Assembly: GCA_017510605.1 (NCBI GenBank)
Contig: JAFWMQ010000005.1
Span: 168,928-232,927, forward strand
From: Clostridiales bacterium
GTDB taxonomy: Bacteria; Bacillota; Clostridia; Saccharofermentanales; Saccharofermentanaceae
Reading direction: 5' to 3'
Length of the DNA: 64,000 bases
Shown here: positions 35,947 to 43,319 of the stretch, one piece after another
Numbering within the stretch: the stretch's first letter is position 1
How the letters are laid out: the number at the start of each line of letters is the position of its first letter
The notes under the pieces: model-generated
What the model saw: only the letters and a program-made list of their open reading frames with translations
Told to the model about the DNA's origin: nothing
The model's database searches: none
Made by a program: the position numbers and the translations under genes

Positions 35947-36960
35947 TCAGACAGGCTTTCCCGCAAGTATCTCTTTGTAGTCTTTCAGATTCTTTTTGAG
36001 CAATTCCGGGATGTCGAGTTCATAAGGACATCTGGTCTTACAGATCCCGCAGTCGACGCATGAATCAATCTTCAGCATTTCCTGCTGCCAGTAATCCGTG
36101 AGCCAGTTCTGCGAAGGGGCGCGTCTTATCATCTGGCTCATCCTCGCACACTGGTTTATCGTGATCTCCACCGTGCAGGGCATACAGTAGCCGCATCCTC
36201 TGCAGAACTCGCCTAAGAGTTCTTTTCTGTCATTGTCGATCACGGATTTCAGCTCATCAGTCAGTGTTACTTCTTTCTCAAAAAAGCTCAGCCATTCATC
36301 AAGCTCCGACTGCCTCTGGATACCCCATATCGGCAGTGCTTCATATTGGCTCATGAATGCCATGCAGGCCTTTGAATTTGTGAGAAGACCGCCTGAAAGA
36401 CCCTTCATCGCGATGAATCCCATGTCATGTTCCGCGCAGCTTTTTACGAGTGCGATATCACGGTCGCTCGCAAGATATGAGAAAGGGAACTGAAGTGTTT
36501 CATAAAGGCCGCTGTTGACGATGTCTTCTGCAACACCGATCTTGTGCGCGGTGATGCCTATATGTCTTACCTTACCCTGTTTCTTTGCTTCGACAAGGCA
36601 GTTGTAGATGTCGTCTTCTTCGTTATAGCATCTGGCTGCGCAGTGGAGCTGATATATATCGATGTAATCAGTTTTCAGGTTTGTGAGAGTGGTATGGAGG
36701 TCTTCTTCGAATTTCTCTTTTGTGGTGGCCTGTGTCTTTGAAGAGAAATAGACCTTGTCACGCATGCCCTCAAAGGCTTTCCCGACTTTTTCCTCACTGT
36801 CCGAATATGCTCTTGCAGTGTCGAAAAACCTCATGCCGCCGTCATAGGCATTCCTTAACAGGCTTACTGCTTCCTCTGTGCTTACCCTTTGGATGGGGAG
36901 CGCACCGAAAGCATTCTGGGGAACCGTTATATCTGTCTTTCCGAGACGTATTGTTTTCAT
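35947..36960 (-). CDS. Aldo/keto reductase with C-terminal 4Fe-4S domain
   Basis: 337 residues. The aldo/keto reductase barrel has GMRFFDTARAYSDSEEKVG (Asp and Tyr of the catalytic tetrad, near residue 42), KTQAT with the Lys near residue 75, and YQLHCAA with the His. The C-terminus carries cysteine clusters CRGCGYCMPC and CVDCGICKTRCPYELDIP, typical of the ferredoxin-like extension in clostridial members. The redox partner is unknown. GGGGAGG lies ten bases before the ATG. The truncated ParA gene ends about 58 bases upstream. Confidence 0.92.
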   Translation of the reverse strand: MKTIRLGKTDITVPQNAFGALPIQRVSTEEAVSLLRNAYDGGMRFFDTARAYSDSEEKVGKAFEGMRDKVYFSSKTQATTKEKFEEDLHTTLTNLKTDYIDIYQLHCAARCYNEEDDIYNCLVEAKKQGKVRHIGITAHKIGVAEDIVNSGLYETLQFPFSYLASDRDIALVKSCAEHDMGFIAMKGLSGGLLTNSKACMAFMSQYEALPIWGIQRQSELDEWLSFFEKEVTLTDELKSVIDNDRKELLGEFCRGCGYCMPCTVEITINQCARMSQMIRRAPSQNWLTDYWQQEMLKIDSCVDCGICKTRCPYELDIPELLKKNLKDYKEILAGKPV

Positions 36961-37017
36961 AATAATTGAACCTCCCCATAGTTTTCGTTTACCTGGTTTC
37001 CATCAATTAACCACATT

Positions 37018-37266
37018 TTATATTAAATAATCCTTATCTTCACCAGTCATCTCATATTCCATGAGTTCTGAAAGCGTGACATCGAGCAAGTCTGGATCAT
37101 CACTCACTTTACAGCTTTTGGATAAACTGCTTTGTGGGTCACTGTCTATCAAGCAGACTTTCAACCCGAGTCTTGCCAATGCTACCCCAAGGTCGACTGT
37201 GGTGGTTGTCTTCGCAACGCCTCCTTTTTGGTTGGTTACGGCGATCACTTTGCATCTGTCTTCCAA
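37018..37266 (-). pseudogene. Truncated ParA-family ATPase
   Basis: 82 codons of the N-terminus of a ParA/Soj partition ATPase. The deviant Walker A is [21 protein letters not shown] and the [13 protein letters not shown] block follows. The protein stops after [16 protein letters not shown], about a third of the normal ~260 residues; the rest is gone, with the aldo/keto reductase region directly beyond. The TTG start at 37264-37266 is preceded by a perfect AAAGGAGG eight bases away; the upstream frame continues to an ATG but without such a site. A 22-bp sequence upstream of it recurs at 63.2 kb. It is a relic of a plasmid or integrative element. Confidence 0.8.
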
Positions 37267-37440
37267 TGATTTTTCCTCCTTTACAGTTATTTTCGTGAAG
37301 TAACTGGTCCCTTTGACTTGAATTCGGTTATCCGTCTGCTTTGAACTCATTAACATCACGAATGTAATTTGAAGTGATTGCTTTGATATGGAATATGAGA
37401 GTGGATTTTTATAGTCGATGAAAAAATGTCTTCTCACTAT

Positions 37441-37462
37441 TAAGGAATGGGAGAGGGCAAAA
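37441..37462 (-). repeat. 22-bp sequence shared with 63167-63188
   Basis: The minus strand here and the plus strand at 63167-63188 carry the same 22 bases beginning TTTTGCCCTCTCCC. In both places an ATTTCAGAC lies some 25-40 bases before it. Here it precedes the truncated parA. This marks two related mobile-element segments. Confidence 0.75.
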
Positions 37463-37621
37463 CTATGGGTTAAAATCGAAATTCGTCTGAAATTCGACAT
37501 AAAAACATTAAACCTGACACAAAATCAGCTCTTTAGGCTTTGAAAGAGGACGATTATTGGAACGAGCAGGGTGCTATAATACCGTCCTGATGATATGAAC
37601 ATAATGAGGTTTTTGAACTTA

Positions 37622-37798
37622 ATGGAACAAGTAGAATGGGAGCAACTTTCTCCCGAGCAAAAGAAGATTCATTTATATTTGGAACAGAAGAAGACCCTTG
37701 AGGCTTTCTTAGAGCGAGGTGCTATTTCAAAAGCGCAGTTTGATAAGAGTCTTGGAGATCTCACTGTTAAGATGGGGATGACAGGCTTGGCTGAGTAG
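37622..37798 (+). CDS. SHOCT-like small protein of mobile-element type
   Basis: About 58 residues beginning MEQVEWEQLSPEQKKIHLYLEQKKTLEAFLERGAISKAQFDKSLGDLTVKMG. The C-terminal half has the SHOCT-like helix pattern (LERGAISKAQFDKSLG). Small proteins of this sort are often seen with integrative elements in Clostridia, consistent with the neighbouring parA relic. Starts at 37595 or 37604 are also possible. TATAAT lies at 37575-37580. Role unknown. Confidence 0.65.
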   Translation: MEQVEWEQLSPEQKKIHLYLEQKKTLEAFLERGAISKAQFDKSLGDLTVKMGMTGLAE

Positions 37799-37862
37799 GC
37801 ATGTTATAATGACTTATCCAAGGTCGTTCCTTGGATAAGCTAAATCAGCAGGATGATGGGAT

Positions 37863-38183
37863 ATGATAACGGTAAATCTTTATTACAAAGGAAAGAACGG
37901 AAGTGCAAGAGCATTTGCCGAAGAGATGGAAAAGTCCGGAATAGCGGATGCGATTCGTGCTGAAAAAGGCAATCTCAGATATCAGTATTTTGTTCCGCTT
38001 GATGATCCTGAGACAGTTCTGCTCATAGACTCGTGGACGGATCAGGCCGCTATAGATGAGCATCATGCATCACCTATGATGAAGCAGCTTGCTCTATTAC
38101 GCGAGAAATACGATCTCCACATGACGGTTGAGCGTTTTGTCAGTGATGAATATGATGCGGATAAACAGTTTATTAGAATGTAA
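37863..38183 (+). CDS. ABM-family monooxygenase-like protein
   Basis: 106 residues, a dimeric alpha-beta barrel of the antibiotic biosynthesis monooxygenase/putative quinol monooxygenase type. Signs are MITVNLYYKGKNGSARAFAEEM, GNLRYQYFVPLDDPETVLLIDSWTDQAAIDEHHASPMMKQL. Proteins of this group oxidise quinol-like compounds or act as simple dimerisation modules; the substrate here is unknown. It is not evidently linked to its neighbours. Confidence 0.82.
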   Translation: MITVNLYYKGKNGSARAFAEEMEKSGIADAIRAEKGNLRYQYFVPLDDPETVLLIDSWTDQAAIDEHHASPMMKQLALLREKYDLHMTVERFVSDEYDADKQFIRM

Positions 38184-38233
38184 TATAATCAGCATATCGG
38201 AATATGGTTATAGATAACTGAAAGGGGAACACT

Positions 38234-38368
38234 ATGGAACTTAATGGATTTCTTGATCTCAAAGATTATACACTTTCTATTGATTGGAGCAGTATCGAAA
38301 ATGATATCGGTTTTCAATTGCATGATGATTTGAAGAAATTATATTCAAGGGCTTATATTGTGCATTGA
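38234..38368 (+). pseudogene. SUKH/SMI1-like N-terminal fragment (44 residues)
   Basis: The frame MELNGFLDLKDYTLSIDWSSIENDIGFQLHDDLKKLYSRAYIVH follows the opening pattern of SUKH (SMI1/KNR4) proteins, in which a W..IE..LG..L..D...LY is followed by the body of the domain. Here it stops after 44 residues, so most of the fold is missing. AAAGGGG lies six bases before the ATG, so it may still be translated. SUKH proteins commonly serve as immunity proteins to polymorphic toxins. The next ORF begins three bases after the stop. Confidence 0.4.
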
Positions 38369-38371
38369 GAT

Positions 38372-38890
38372 ATGGTTAAGAGGATTAATTTTTTCGCTAC
38401 TGAAAATGATATGGTTTCTGTTCTTTCAGAAATGGAAGAACAACTTCCGTTTGGGATCAAATATATACAATGCGGGAAGACCGACAGCATATTGTATAGT
38501 ACAGTTAAGGATATTCCCGGTCTTGGCACATTGAGAGAAAAGCATAATGAGATAAGTTATCTGATAATGAGATGCGATGACGAAGCAGTCAGAAATAAAT
38601 TCGGACAGGTATATCCGGGAGAGAACGGCCGATCGTTGGAATTTGATCCTTCGGGGATCAGCGAAGACGGAACCGGTTTGATCCATGGTATGTTTGCAAC
38701 TATGGAAGATAATGAGATATCTGACGGATTGTATAAAGCAGTAAGAAAGATCCTTAATGCGGAGTTCAGAAAAGTCAGAGGATGGTATATCGGCAAAGAG
38801 GCCGGAAGACTGTACGGAAAGCTAAGGTTTATCTGCATTGGTTTAAGTGAACCTGAATTATATGACTTCAAGATAACAGAACAGGAATGA
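38372..38890 (+). CDS. Hypothetical protein, 172 residues
   Basis: A soluble protein starting MVKRINFFATENDMVSVLSEMEEQLPFGIKYIQCGK. No signal peptide or membrane helix is seen, and I recognise no domain. It lies directly after the SUKH-like fragment and before a lipoprotein gene, among small solitary genes of the kind found in toxin-immunity neighbourhoods, but no toxin is present. No clear ribosome-binding site of its own; it may be translated by coupling to the fragment. Confidence 0.65.
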   Translation: MVKRINFFATENDMVSVLSEMEEQLPFGIKYIQCGKTDSILYSTVKDIPGLGTLREKHNEISYLIMRCDDEAVRNKFGQVYPGENGRSLEFDPSGISEDGTGLIHGMFATMEDNEISDGLYKAVRKILNAEFRKVRGWYIGKEAGRLYGKLRFICIGLSEPELYDFKITEQE

Positions 38891-38957
38891 AGTGGGAATA
38901 GGCTGTTACGGGATTTTACACATTCATGAAAATTAAGAGCATGACGAACGTGGGGAA

Positions 38958-39269
38958 ATGATAGGTATGAAGAAGGTAATTGTATCGTTATTGATCATAG
39001 TCACTCTGTTGTCTTTATCTGCTTGCGTTAACAGAGCGGAAAAGTACACATCTCCCAGTGGAAACAATAAAATTACGGTTGAATATGACTTTGTCAGCAG
39101 ACCCTGTGTTATTTATAAAGGCGACTGTATTTGGAAATATCCCGGCAACGGATTTAATGAAGAGGTGTTTTTCGATGCCGAATGGATCGATGATGATACT
39201 GTAAAACTAATATACAATGATGAGAGCCACAACGGTAAGTATTATGAAGAGTTTGAGATAGACTTGTAA
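38958..39269 (+). CDS. Small lipoprotein
   Basis: 103 residues. The signal peptide KKVIVSLLIIVTLLSL is followed by the lipobox LSAC, giving a mature lipoprotein of about 80 residues. The mature part (YTSPSGNNKITVEYDFVSRPCVIYKG...WIDDDTVKLIYND) recalls small DUF5412-like lipoproteins, with low certainty. The start is either 38958 (MIGMKK) or 38967 (MKK). Function unknown. Confidence 0.7.
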   Translation: MIGMKKVIVSLLIIVTLLSLSACVNRAEKYTSPSGNNKITVEYDFVSRPCVIYKGDCIWKYPGNGFNEEVFFDAEWIDDDTVKLIYNDESHNGKYYEEFEIDL

Positions 39270-39288
39270 ATAGACAGGATTCTAAACT

Positions 39289-40038
39289 ATGAATCATATT
39301 TTTTGGGACGTAGATAAGATAACCATTATGACAGATGTAATGGACGCAACAATCCATCGCCATGCCATGATGCAATTCTTCGTTTGTACAGAAGGAAAGC
39401 TGGATATCAAAGTCGGCAAAGAACAACCTGATGCCAAATGTGTCTTAGTCAATAAGAATGTAAAGCATTCTTTCAATGCAGATAAAAGGCTTTGTTTAAC
39501 TACAATAATAGAGCCGGTATCCGCCCTCGGTCTTGCACTTGATGTGGTTTTGGATAGTAAAGATTACTATGTCGTTGATGGATCAATGGCAGATGCATTG
39601 ATCAGGCAGGTGATCTGCCTGAAGGAACATCCCTGCAAAGATCGTTATTCGGATCTGATGGATGTGATCAGTGAATGTTTTGGTCTCCTGCCTTCGCCAA
39701 AGCTGCTGGATGAACGGATCATCGCCTTTCTTAAGATGCTGGAGCACTGTGATTGCGACGATCATTCAATTGAAGAATATGCCGGAGAACTTAACTTATC
39801 GGCCAGCCGGTTGTCACATCTGTTCTCTGAACAGATTGGCATCCCGATCAAGAAGTATCTGATACTGCATCAGCTAGAGAAAGCCTTCGCGGAGATCCTT
39901 CAGGGCGTGAGTATCACAAAAGCATCCATGGATTCAGGGTTTGATTCGCCCTCACATTTCGCGGCTGTCGTTAAGAGCCTTATGGGACTTCCTGCGAAGC
40001 GCGGTGTAAAAGATAGCGTGTTTTTGAAAGTTTACTGA
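39289..40038 (+). CDS. AraC-family transcriptional regulator
   Basis: 249 residues. An N-terminal cupin-like sensor region (HRHAMMQFFVCTEGKLDIKVG near residue 22) is followed by two C-terminal helix-turn-helix units: SIEEYAGELNLSASRLSHLFSEQIGIPIKKYLILHQLEKA and ITKASMDSGFDSPSHFAAVVKSLMGLPA. The ligand and targets are unknown; the nearest downstream gene encodes the transglutaminase-like protein. Confidence 0.9.
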   Translation: MNHIFWDVDKITIMTDVMDATIHRHAMMQFFVCTEGKLDIKVGKEQPDAKCVLVNKNVKHSFNADKRLCLTTIIEPVSALGLALDVVLDSKDYYVVDGSMADALIRQVICLKEHPCKDRYSDLMDVISECFGLLPSPKLLDERIIAFLKMLEHCDCDDHSIEEYAGELNLSASRLSHLFSEQIGIPIKKYLILHQLEKAFAEILQGVSITKASMDSGFDSPSHFAAVVKSLMGLPAKRGVKDSVFLKVY

Positions 40039-40087
40039 TCATATTCCATATAGAATCAAGCCATAAAACAGAAGGACGGCTTGAACT

Positions 40088-40807
40088 ATGGAAAACAGAT
40101 ATCTTAGAAAAACACGGATGCTCGATTACGGCAATGCGAGGATCAAGGGCCTTGTAAAAGAGCGCAAATGGGAAGCTTTGGATGAATATCAGAAGATAGG
40201 TGCGATATACGATTATGTCAGGAATGACATCCGGTTCGGGTATAACAGATCTGATCTTCTTTCTGCTGATGAGGTGCTGTCTGACGGATACGGCCAGTGC
40301 AATACAAAAGCAACTCTCCTTATGACATTGTTAAGAGCTGTCGGGATCCCGTGCAGATTACACGGGTCCGAAGTGGATAAGCATTTCCAGGAAGGAGTTA
40401 CTTCGGGAATAATAGCTGCTCTGGCGCCGGATACGGTCGTTCACACTTGGGCAGAAGTATGCTATCAGGGAAGATGGATCGCTCTTGAAGGTGTTATAAC
40501 AGATGAACCCTATATATGTGCCGTAAAGAGACAGTATTGGGAGAACAAAGGTCCTTTCGCACATTGCGCGATTTCTGTCCCTGATCTTCAGGGGCTTTCC
40601 CTTGAATGGAAAGGCACGGATATATTCGTCCAGAACGGATCTGTCGTAAAAGACTATGGTGTTTTTGATGATCCGGATACTTTCTTTGAGACTCATTCGC
40701 AGACATGGAACAAGATAAAGGATCTTGCCTATGTTCATTATGGACGCAAAAAGATGAACAGGACCGTAGGTAAGATCCGCGCACTAAATCAGGAAGACGG
40801 TCTCTGA
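40088..40807 (+). CDS. Transglutaminase-like cysteine protease-fold protein
   Basis: 239 residues, no signal peptide. The transglutaminase core is visible: EYQKIGAIYDYVRNDIRFGYN near residue 36, the catalytic Cys in DGYGQCNTKATLLMTLLRAVGIPCRLHG (near residue 79), and the catalytic His in VVHTWAEVCYQGRWIALEG (near residue 119). The third residue of the triad, normally Asp in a W...D block, reads as Glu in ALEGVI. A CAAGCC/GGCTTG hairpin (40061-40083) places the AGAAGGA ribosome-binding site in its loop. The substrate is unknown. Confidence 0.85.
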   Translation: MENRYLRKTRMLDYGNARIKGLVKERKWEALDEYQKIGAIYDYVRNDIRFGYNRSDLLSADEVLSDGYGQCNTKATLLMTLLRAVGIPCRLHGSEVDKHFQEGVTSGIIAALAPDTVVHTWAEVCYQGRWIALEGVITDEPYICAVKRQYWENKGPFAHCAISVPDLQGLSLEWKGTDIFVQNGSVVKDYGVFDDPDTFFETHSQTWNKIKDLAYVHYGRKKMNRTVGKIRALNQEDGL

Positions 40808-40830
40808 TCTGTCTTTAGAAGAGGATAAAC

Positions 40831-41322
40831 ATGATATTACCGATTATAGAAAGCTTTGTGCTTTGTTTCACATTACTGCTTATATGTGTTCTCAACGTAC
40901 GTAACACTCCGGTCGGAGGAGTTCATTTTTATGAAAAGGACGTCCAGGAACGGACAATAGAGCTCGGGCTCATCACCCGTGAAGAGATAAAGAAAAACAA
41001 GGTGATATCCGCAATCCCTTTTATGATGGTATTACTGATAGCTGCGCCGTTAATGGTTTTCTTCGTAAATAATGCGGAGAGTTTTCTTGAAGGTTTTTTG
41101 CAGCTTGCCGTAATGTACATGCTGTGTGGACTTTTTGACAAGGTGTTTATTGACTGGTACTGGGTAGGACATACTAAAGCATGGGTAATTCCCGGTACAG
41201 AAGATCTGATGCCATATATAAATAAGAAGGTATGGGTCAAGAAGATCGCAGCAGTTGTAGTACTTTATCCACTACTCGCAGCACTTTTGTCGTGGATAAT
41301 GTGTCTGATACTGCACTTGTAA
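40831..41322 (+). CDS. Four-helix integral membrane protein, unknown
   Basis: 163 residues with hydrophobic helices at about 5-24, 59-80, 88-108 and 137-160. A conserved-looking segment VHFYEKDVQERTIELGLITREEIKKNK joins the first two, and DWYWVGHTKAWVIPGTEDLMPYINKKVW lies before the last. I do not recognise a named family. AGAGGA precedes the ATG. The terminator hairpin at 41340 follows. Confidence 0.7.
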   Translation: MILPIIESFVLCFTLLLICVLNVRNTPVGGVHFYEKDVQERTIELGLITREEIKKNKVISAIPFMMVLLIAAPLMVFFVNNAESFLEGFLQLAVMYMLCGLFDKVFIDWYWVGHTKAWVIPGTEDLMPYINKKVWVKKIAAVVVLYPLLAALLSWIMCLILHL

Positions 41323-41339
41323 ATCTGAAATAACCGACA

Positions 41340-41365
41340 AAGGATCTGATGGAAATCAGGTCCTT
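41340..41365 (+). terminator. Terminator-like hairpin
   Basis: AAGGATCTGAT and ATCAGGTCCTT form an 11-bp stem (one G-T pair) around GGAA, 17 bases after the membrane protein stop. The following T-run is weak. Confidence 0.55.
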
Positions 41366-41633
41366 ATCTCTGCCCTGTGACGACGAATGATCATATAAAC
41401 CTATATCATAATTGTCGTCACATCGTCACAGTCGTCACAAGAATCTCTTTTATTTTAGCTAAAGATCAAGGAACTGACGGCTTCAAAGCTAAGCAACGCA
41501 GAAAAGAAGACTGTTGCTTTGTTTTTCGAGAAATATGGAGAATGGTTGTGAAATCACCATTTTTCTCCTAACCGCTTGAATATCTCCTAATTCTGACTAT
41601 TATTTAGGAGAAAGAACTAATTAGGAGAAAAAC
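41366..41633. other. Spacer before fic
   Basis: No gene is seen. It holds three close copies of TCGTCACA (41415-41422, 41423-41430, 41432-41439) and, at the right end, the TTAGGAGA repeats that precede the Fic gene. Confidence 0.5.
41564..41628. promoter_or_regulatory. TTAGGAGA operator array upstream of fic
   Basis: TTAGGAGA occurs four times: inverted at 41564-41571 and 41583-41590, direct at 41604-41611 and 41621-41628. The middle two form a perfect palindrome with a 13-base spacer. The last copy is also the ribosome-binding site of the fic gene. Further copies lie just after the gene. This arrangement suggests a binding site for the protein's own winged-helix domain. Confidence 0.6.
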
Positions 41634-42731
41634 ATGAGATCATTTGATTATAGAAAATATAAAAACTATCGTTGGGATAATGAAATAACGAATTATCTTT
41701 CTCTTATTCATGAGTATAAGGGAAAGCAGGATCTTTATCTCAGACAGAAACCAGTAGAGCTTGAGAAGCTGTTAGAAGTCGCTAAGGTTCAATCTGTAGA
41801 ATCTTCTAACAGGATCGAAGGTATTGTAACAACTGACACCAGAATCGGACAACTCGTTAAGGAAAAAACGATGCCACGAACATGCGATGAACGTGAAATC
41901 GCAGGCTATCGCGATGTGTTGAATACTATTCATGAAAGCAACGAGTTTATTCCAGTACGCGGAAACATCATTCTTCAGCTTCACCGAGATCTCATGCAGT
42001 ACGCTGATACCGGTAACGGTGGAAGGTATAAGATCACTCAGAATTACCTGAAGGAAACCCAGGAAGATGGAACGGAATTTATAAGATTTACTCCGGTTCC
42101 GCCGTATGAGACAGAAGCTTGTATTGATTCAATCTGTGAAAACTATAACTTAGCTATTGATGAACAGATTGTCGATCCACTTCTGATTATTCCGGTTTTC
42201 TTGCACGATTTTCTTTGTATTCATCCTTTTAATGACGGAAACGGAAGAATGAGCAGACTTCTTACATTGCTCCTCTTATACCGTTCCGGATATATTGTTG
42301 GAAAATACATCAGTATAGAAAAACATATTGAGAAGACAAAGAATAATTACTATGATGCGCTGGAAATAGCATCAATAGGCTGGCATGAAGAAAAAGAAGA
42401 TCCAACTGCATTCATAAAATACATGTTGGGAGTTATACTTGCATGTTACAGAGAGTTTGAGAGCAGAGTTGAGATCATTGGCGGCACTGTCATTGTTGAA
42501 GAAACACCGACAGGCAAAAAACGTTCTGTAACTATAAAAAGCAGTGCAAAAGACATTGTAAGGGCCGCCGTAGACAGCAAGATCGGCAAGTTTACTAAAC
42601 GAGAGATCGTAAATATCTGCCCCAGTATAAGTGAGAAATCAGTCGAATTAGGCTTGAAAAATCTTCAGGAAGAGGGATATATAAAGAAGTACGGAACAGG
42701 GCGCAGTACTTTTTATAGCAAGGTGCAATGA
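41634..42731 (+). CDS. Fic-family AMP-transferase with C-terminal winged helix
   Basis: 365 residues. The active site HPFNDGNGRMSRLL is complete (residues about 202-215), with the conserved His, Asp/Asn and Arg that transfer AMP to a hydroxyl of a target protein. Near residue 60 the inhibitory helix motif SSNRIEG (S/TxxxEG) is present, so this is a class II, self-inhibited Fic. The last 70 residues (VRAAVDSKIGKFTKREIVNICPSISEKSVELGLKNLQEEGYIKKYG) form a winged helix-turn-helix. Repeats of TTAGGAGA flank the gene on both sides. The target protein is unknown. Confidence 0.93.
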   Translation: MRSFDYRKYKNYRWDNEITNYLSLIHEYKGKQDLYLRQKPVELEKLLEVAKVQSVESSNRIEGIVTTDTRIGQLVKEKTMPRTCDEREIAGYRDVLNTIHESNEFIPVRGNIILQLHRDLMQYADTGNGGRYKITQNYLKETQEDGTEFIRFTPVPPYETEACIDSICENYNLAIDEQIVDPLLIIPVFLHDFLCIHPFNDGNGRMSRLLTLLLLYRSGYIVGKYISIEKHIEKTKNNYYDALEIASIGWHEEKEDPTAFIKYMLGVILACYREFESRVEIIGGTVIVEETPTGKKRSVTIKSSAKDIVRAAVDSKIGKFTKREIVNICPSISEKSVELGLKNLQEEGYIKKYGTGRSTFYSKVQ

Positions 42732-42734
42732 TTA

Positions 42735-42780
42735 TCTCCTAAAGCACATTTCTTTCCTAAAATGCAATGAATTTAGGAGA
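42735..42780. promoter_or_regulatory. TTAGGAGA repeats downstream of fic
   Basis: One inverted copy (42735-42742), a degenerate inverted copy (TTTCCTAA, 42753-42760) and one direct copy (42773-42780) lie just after the fic stop. They match the upstream array. Confidence 0.5.
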
Positions 42781-42877
42781 AATACATTCTGTGATGATTG
42801 GAGATGATCTAAGCCTGATAAAGGAAATAGCGGTATTCTTTCATCGAAAAATCGGAATATTCCAAACAAAGAACATA

Positions 42878-42906
42878 TTGACAAATAGAAATTATTCTAT
42901 TATTCT
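42878..42906 (+). promoter_or_regulatory. Promoter of the arsR-type operon
   Basis: TTGACA (42878-42883), 17 bases, TATTCT (42901-42906), 34 bases before the arsR start. The whole spacer is filled by the first operator palindrome. Confidence 0.8.
42884..42901. promoter_or_regulatory. ArsR-type operator, copy 1
   Basis: AATAGAA-ATTA-TTCTATT, a perfect palindrome lying exactly between the -35 and -10 boxes, so a bound repressor would block polymerase. It shares ATAGAA-N4-TTCTAT with copy 2. Confidence 0.8.
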
Positions 42907-42909
42907 TAC

Positions 42910-42929
42910 AGATAGAAACTCTTCTATCT
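42910..42929. promoter_or_regulatory. ArsR-type operator, copy 2
   Basis: AGATAGAA-ACTC-TTCTATCT, a perfect palindrome just after the -10 box and before the arsR ribosome-binding site. Same core as copy 1, 27 bases away centre to centre. Confidence 0.8.
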
Positions 42930-42939
42930 GAGGTGACAC

Positions 42940-43215
42940 ATGAAAGATAAGTATACAAACACTGCCAAAATGCTTAAAGCGTTATCGGATCCCAAGCGTC
43001 TTAAGATTATAGATATGCTTTCCAGAGGCGAATTGTGTGCATGCGTAATACTCGAAGAGTTTCATATAACCCAACCAACATTGTCACATGATATGAAGGT
43101 TCTCGTCGAATCCGGATTGGTTAACGACAGGCGCGAAGGCAAGAATATATATTATTCGATTGATAAGGATGCGTATATTGAACTATCCGAATCTTTAAAA
43201 TCAGTGTTTGAATAA
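42940..43215 (+). CDS. ArsR/SmtB-family repressor
   Basis: 91 residues with the winged helix TAKMLKALSDPKRLKIIDMLSRGELCACVILEEFHITQPTLSHDMKVLVESGLVNDRREGKNIYYSI. The CAC in GELCACVIL is where ArsR proteins hold the ELCVCDL metalloid site, so thiol binding of arsenic or a similar ion is likely. GAGGTG precedes the ATG. It is the first gene of an operon with a CSCS-motif permease and a thioredoxin-like protein, and two palindromes overlap its promoter. Confidence 0.92.
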   Translation: MKDKYTNTAKMLKALSDPKRLKIIDMLSRGELCACVILEEFHITQPTLSHDMKVLVESGLVNDRREGKNIYYSIDKDAYIELSESLKSVFE

Positions 43216-43319
43216 GGTAAGAAGGATTTATTAGATCTTAACTGCAGCCGTCGCAAGGCGGCTAAATTAACAAACAATATATAGAAATATAGTTATATTT
43301 CGATTAGAGGTAATTGAAT

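Noticed and set aside
41415..41439. Three TCGTCACA copies as an iteron or operator array
   Set aside because: Too short and uneven, and no linked gene is evident.
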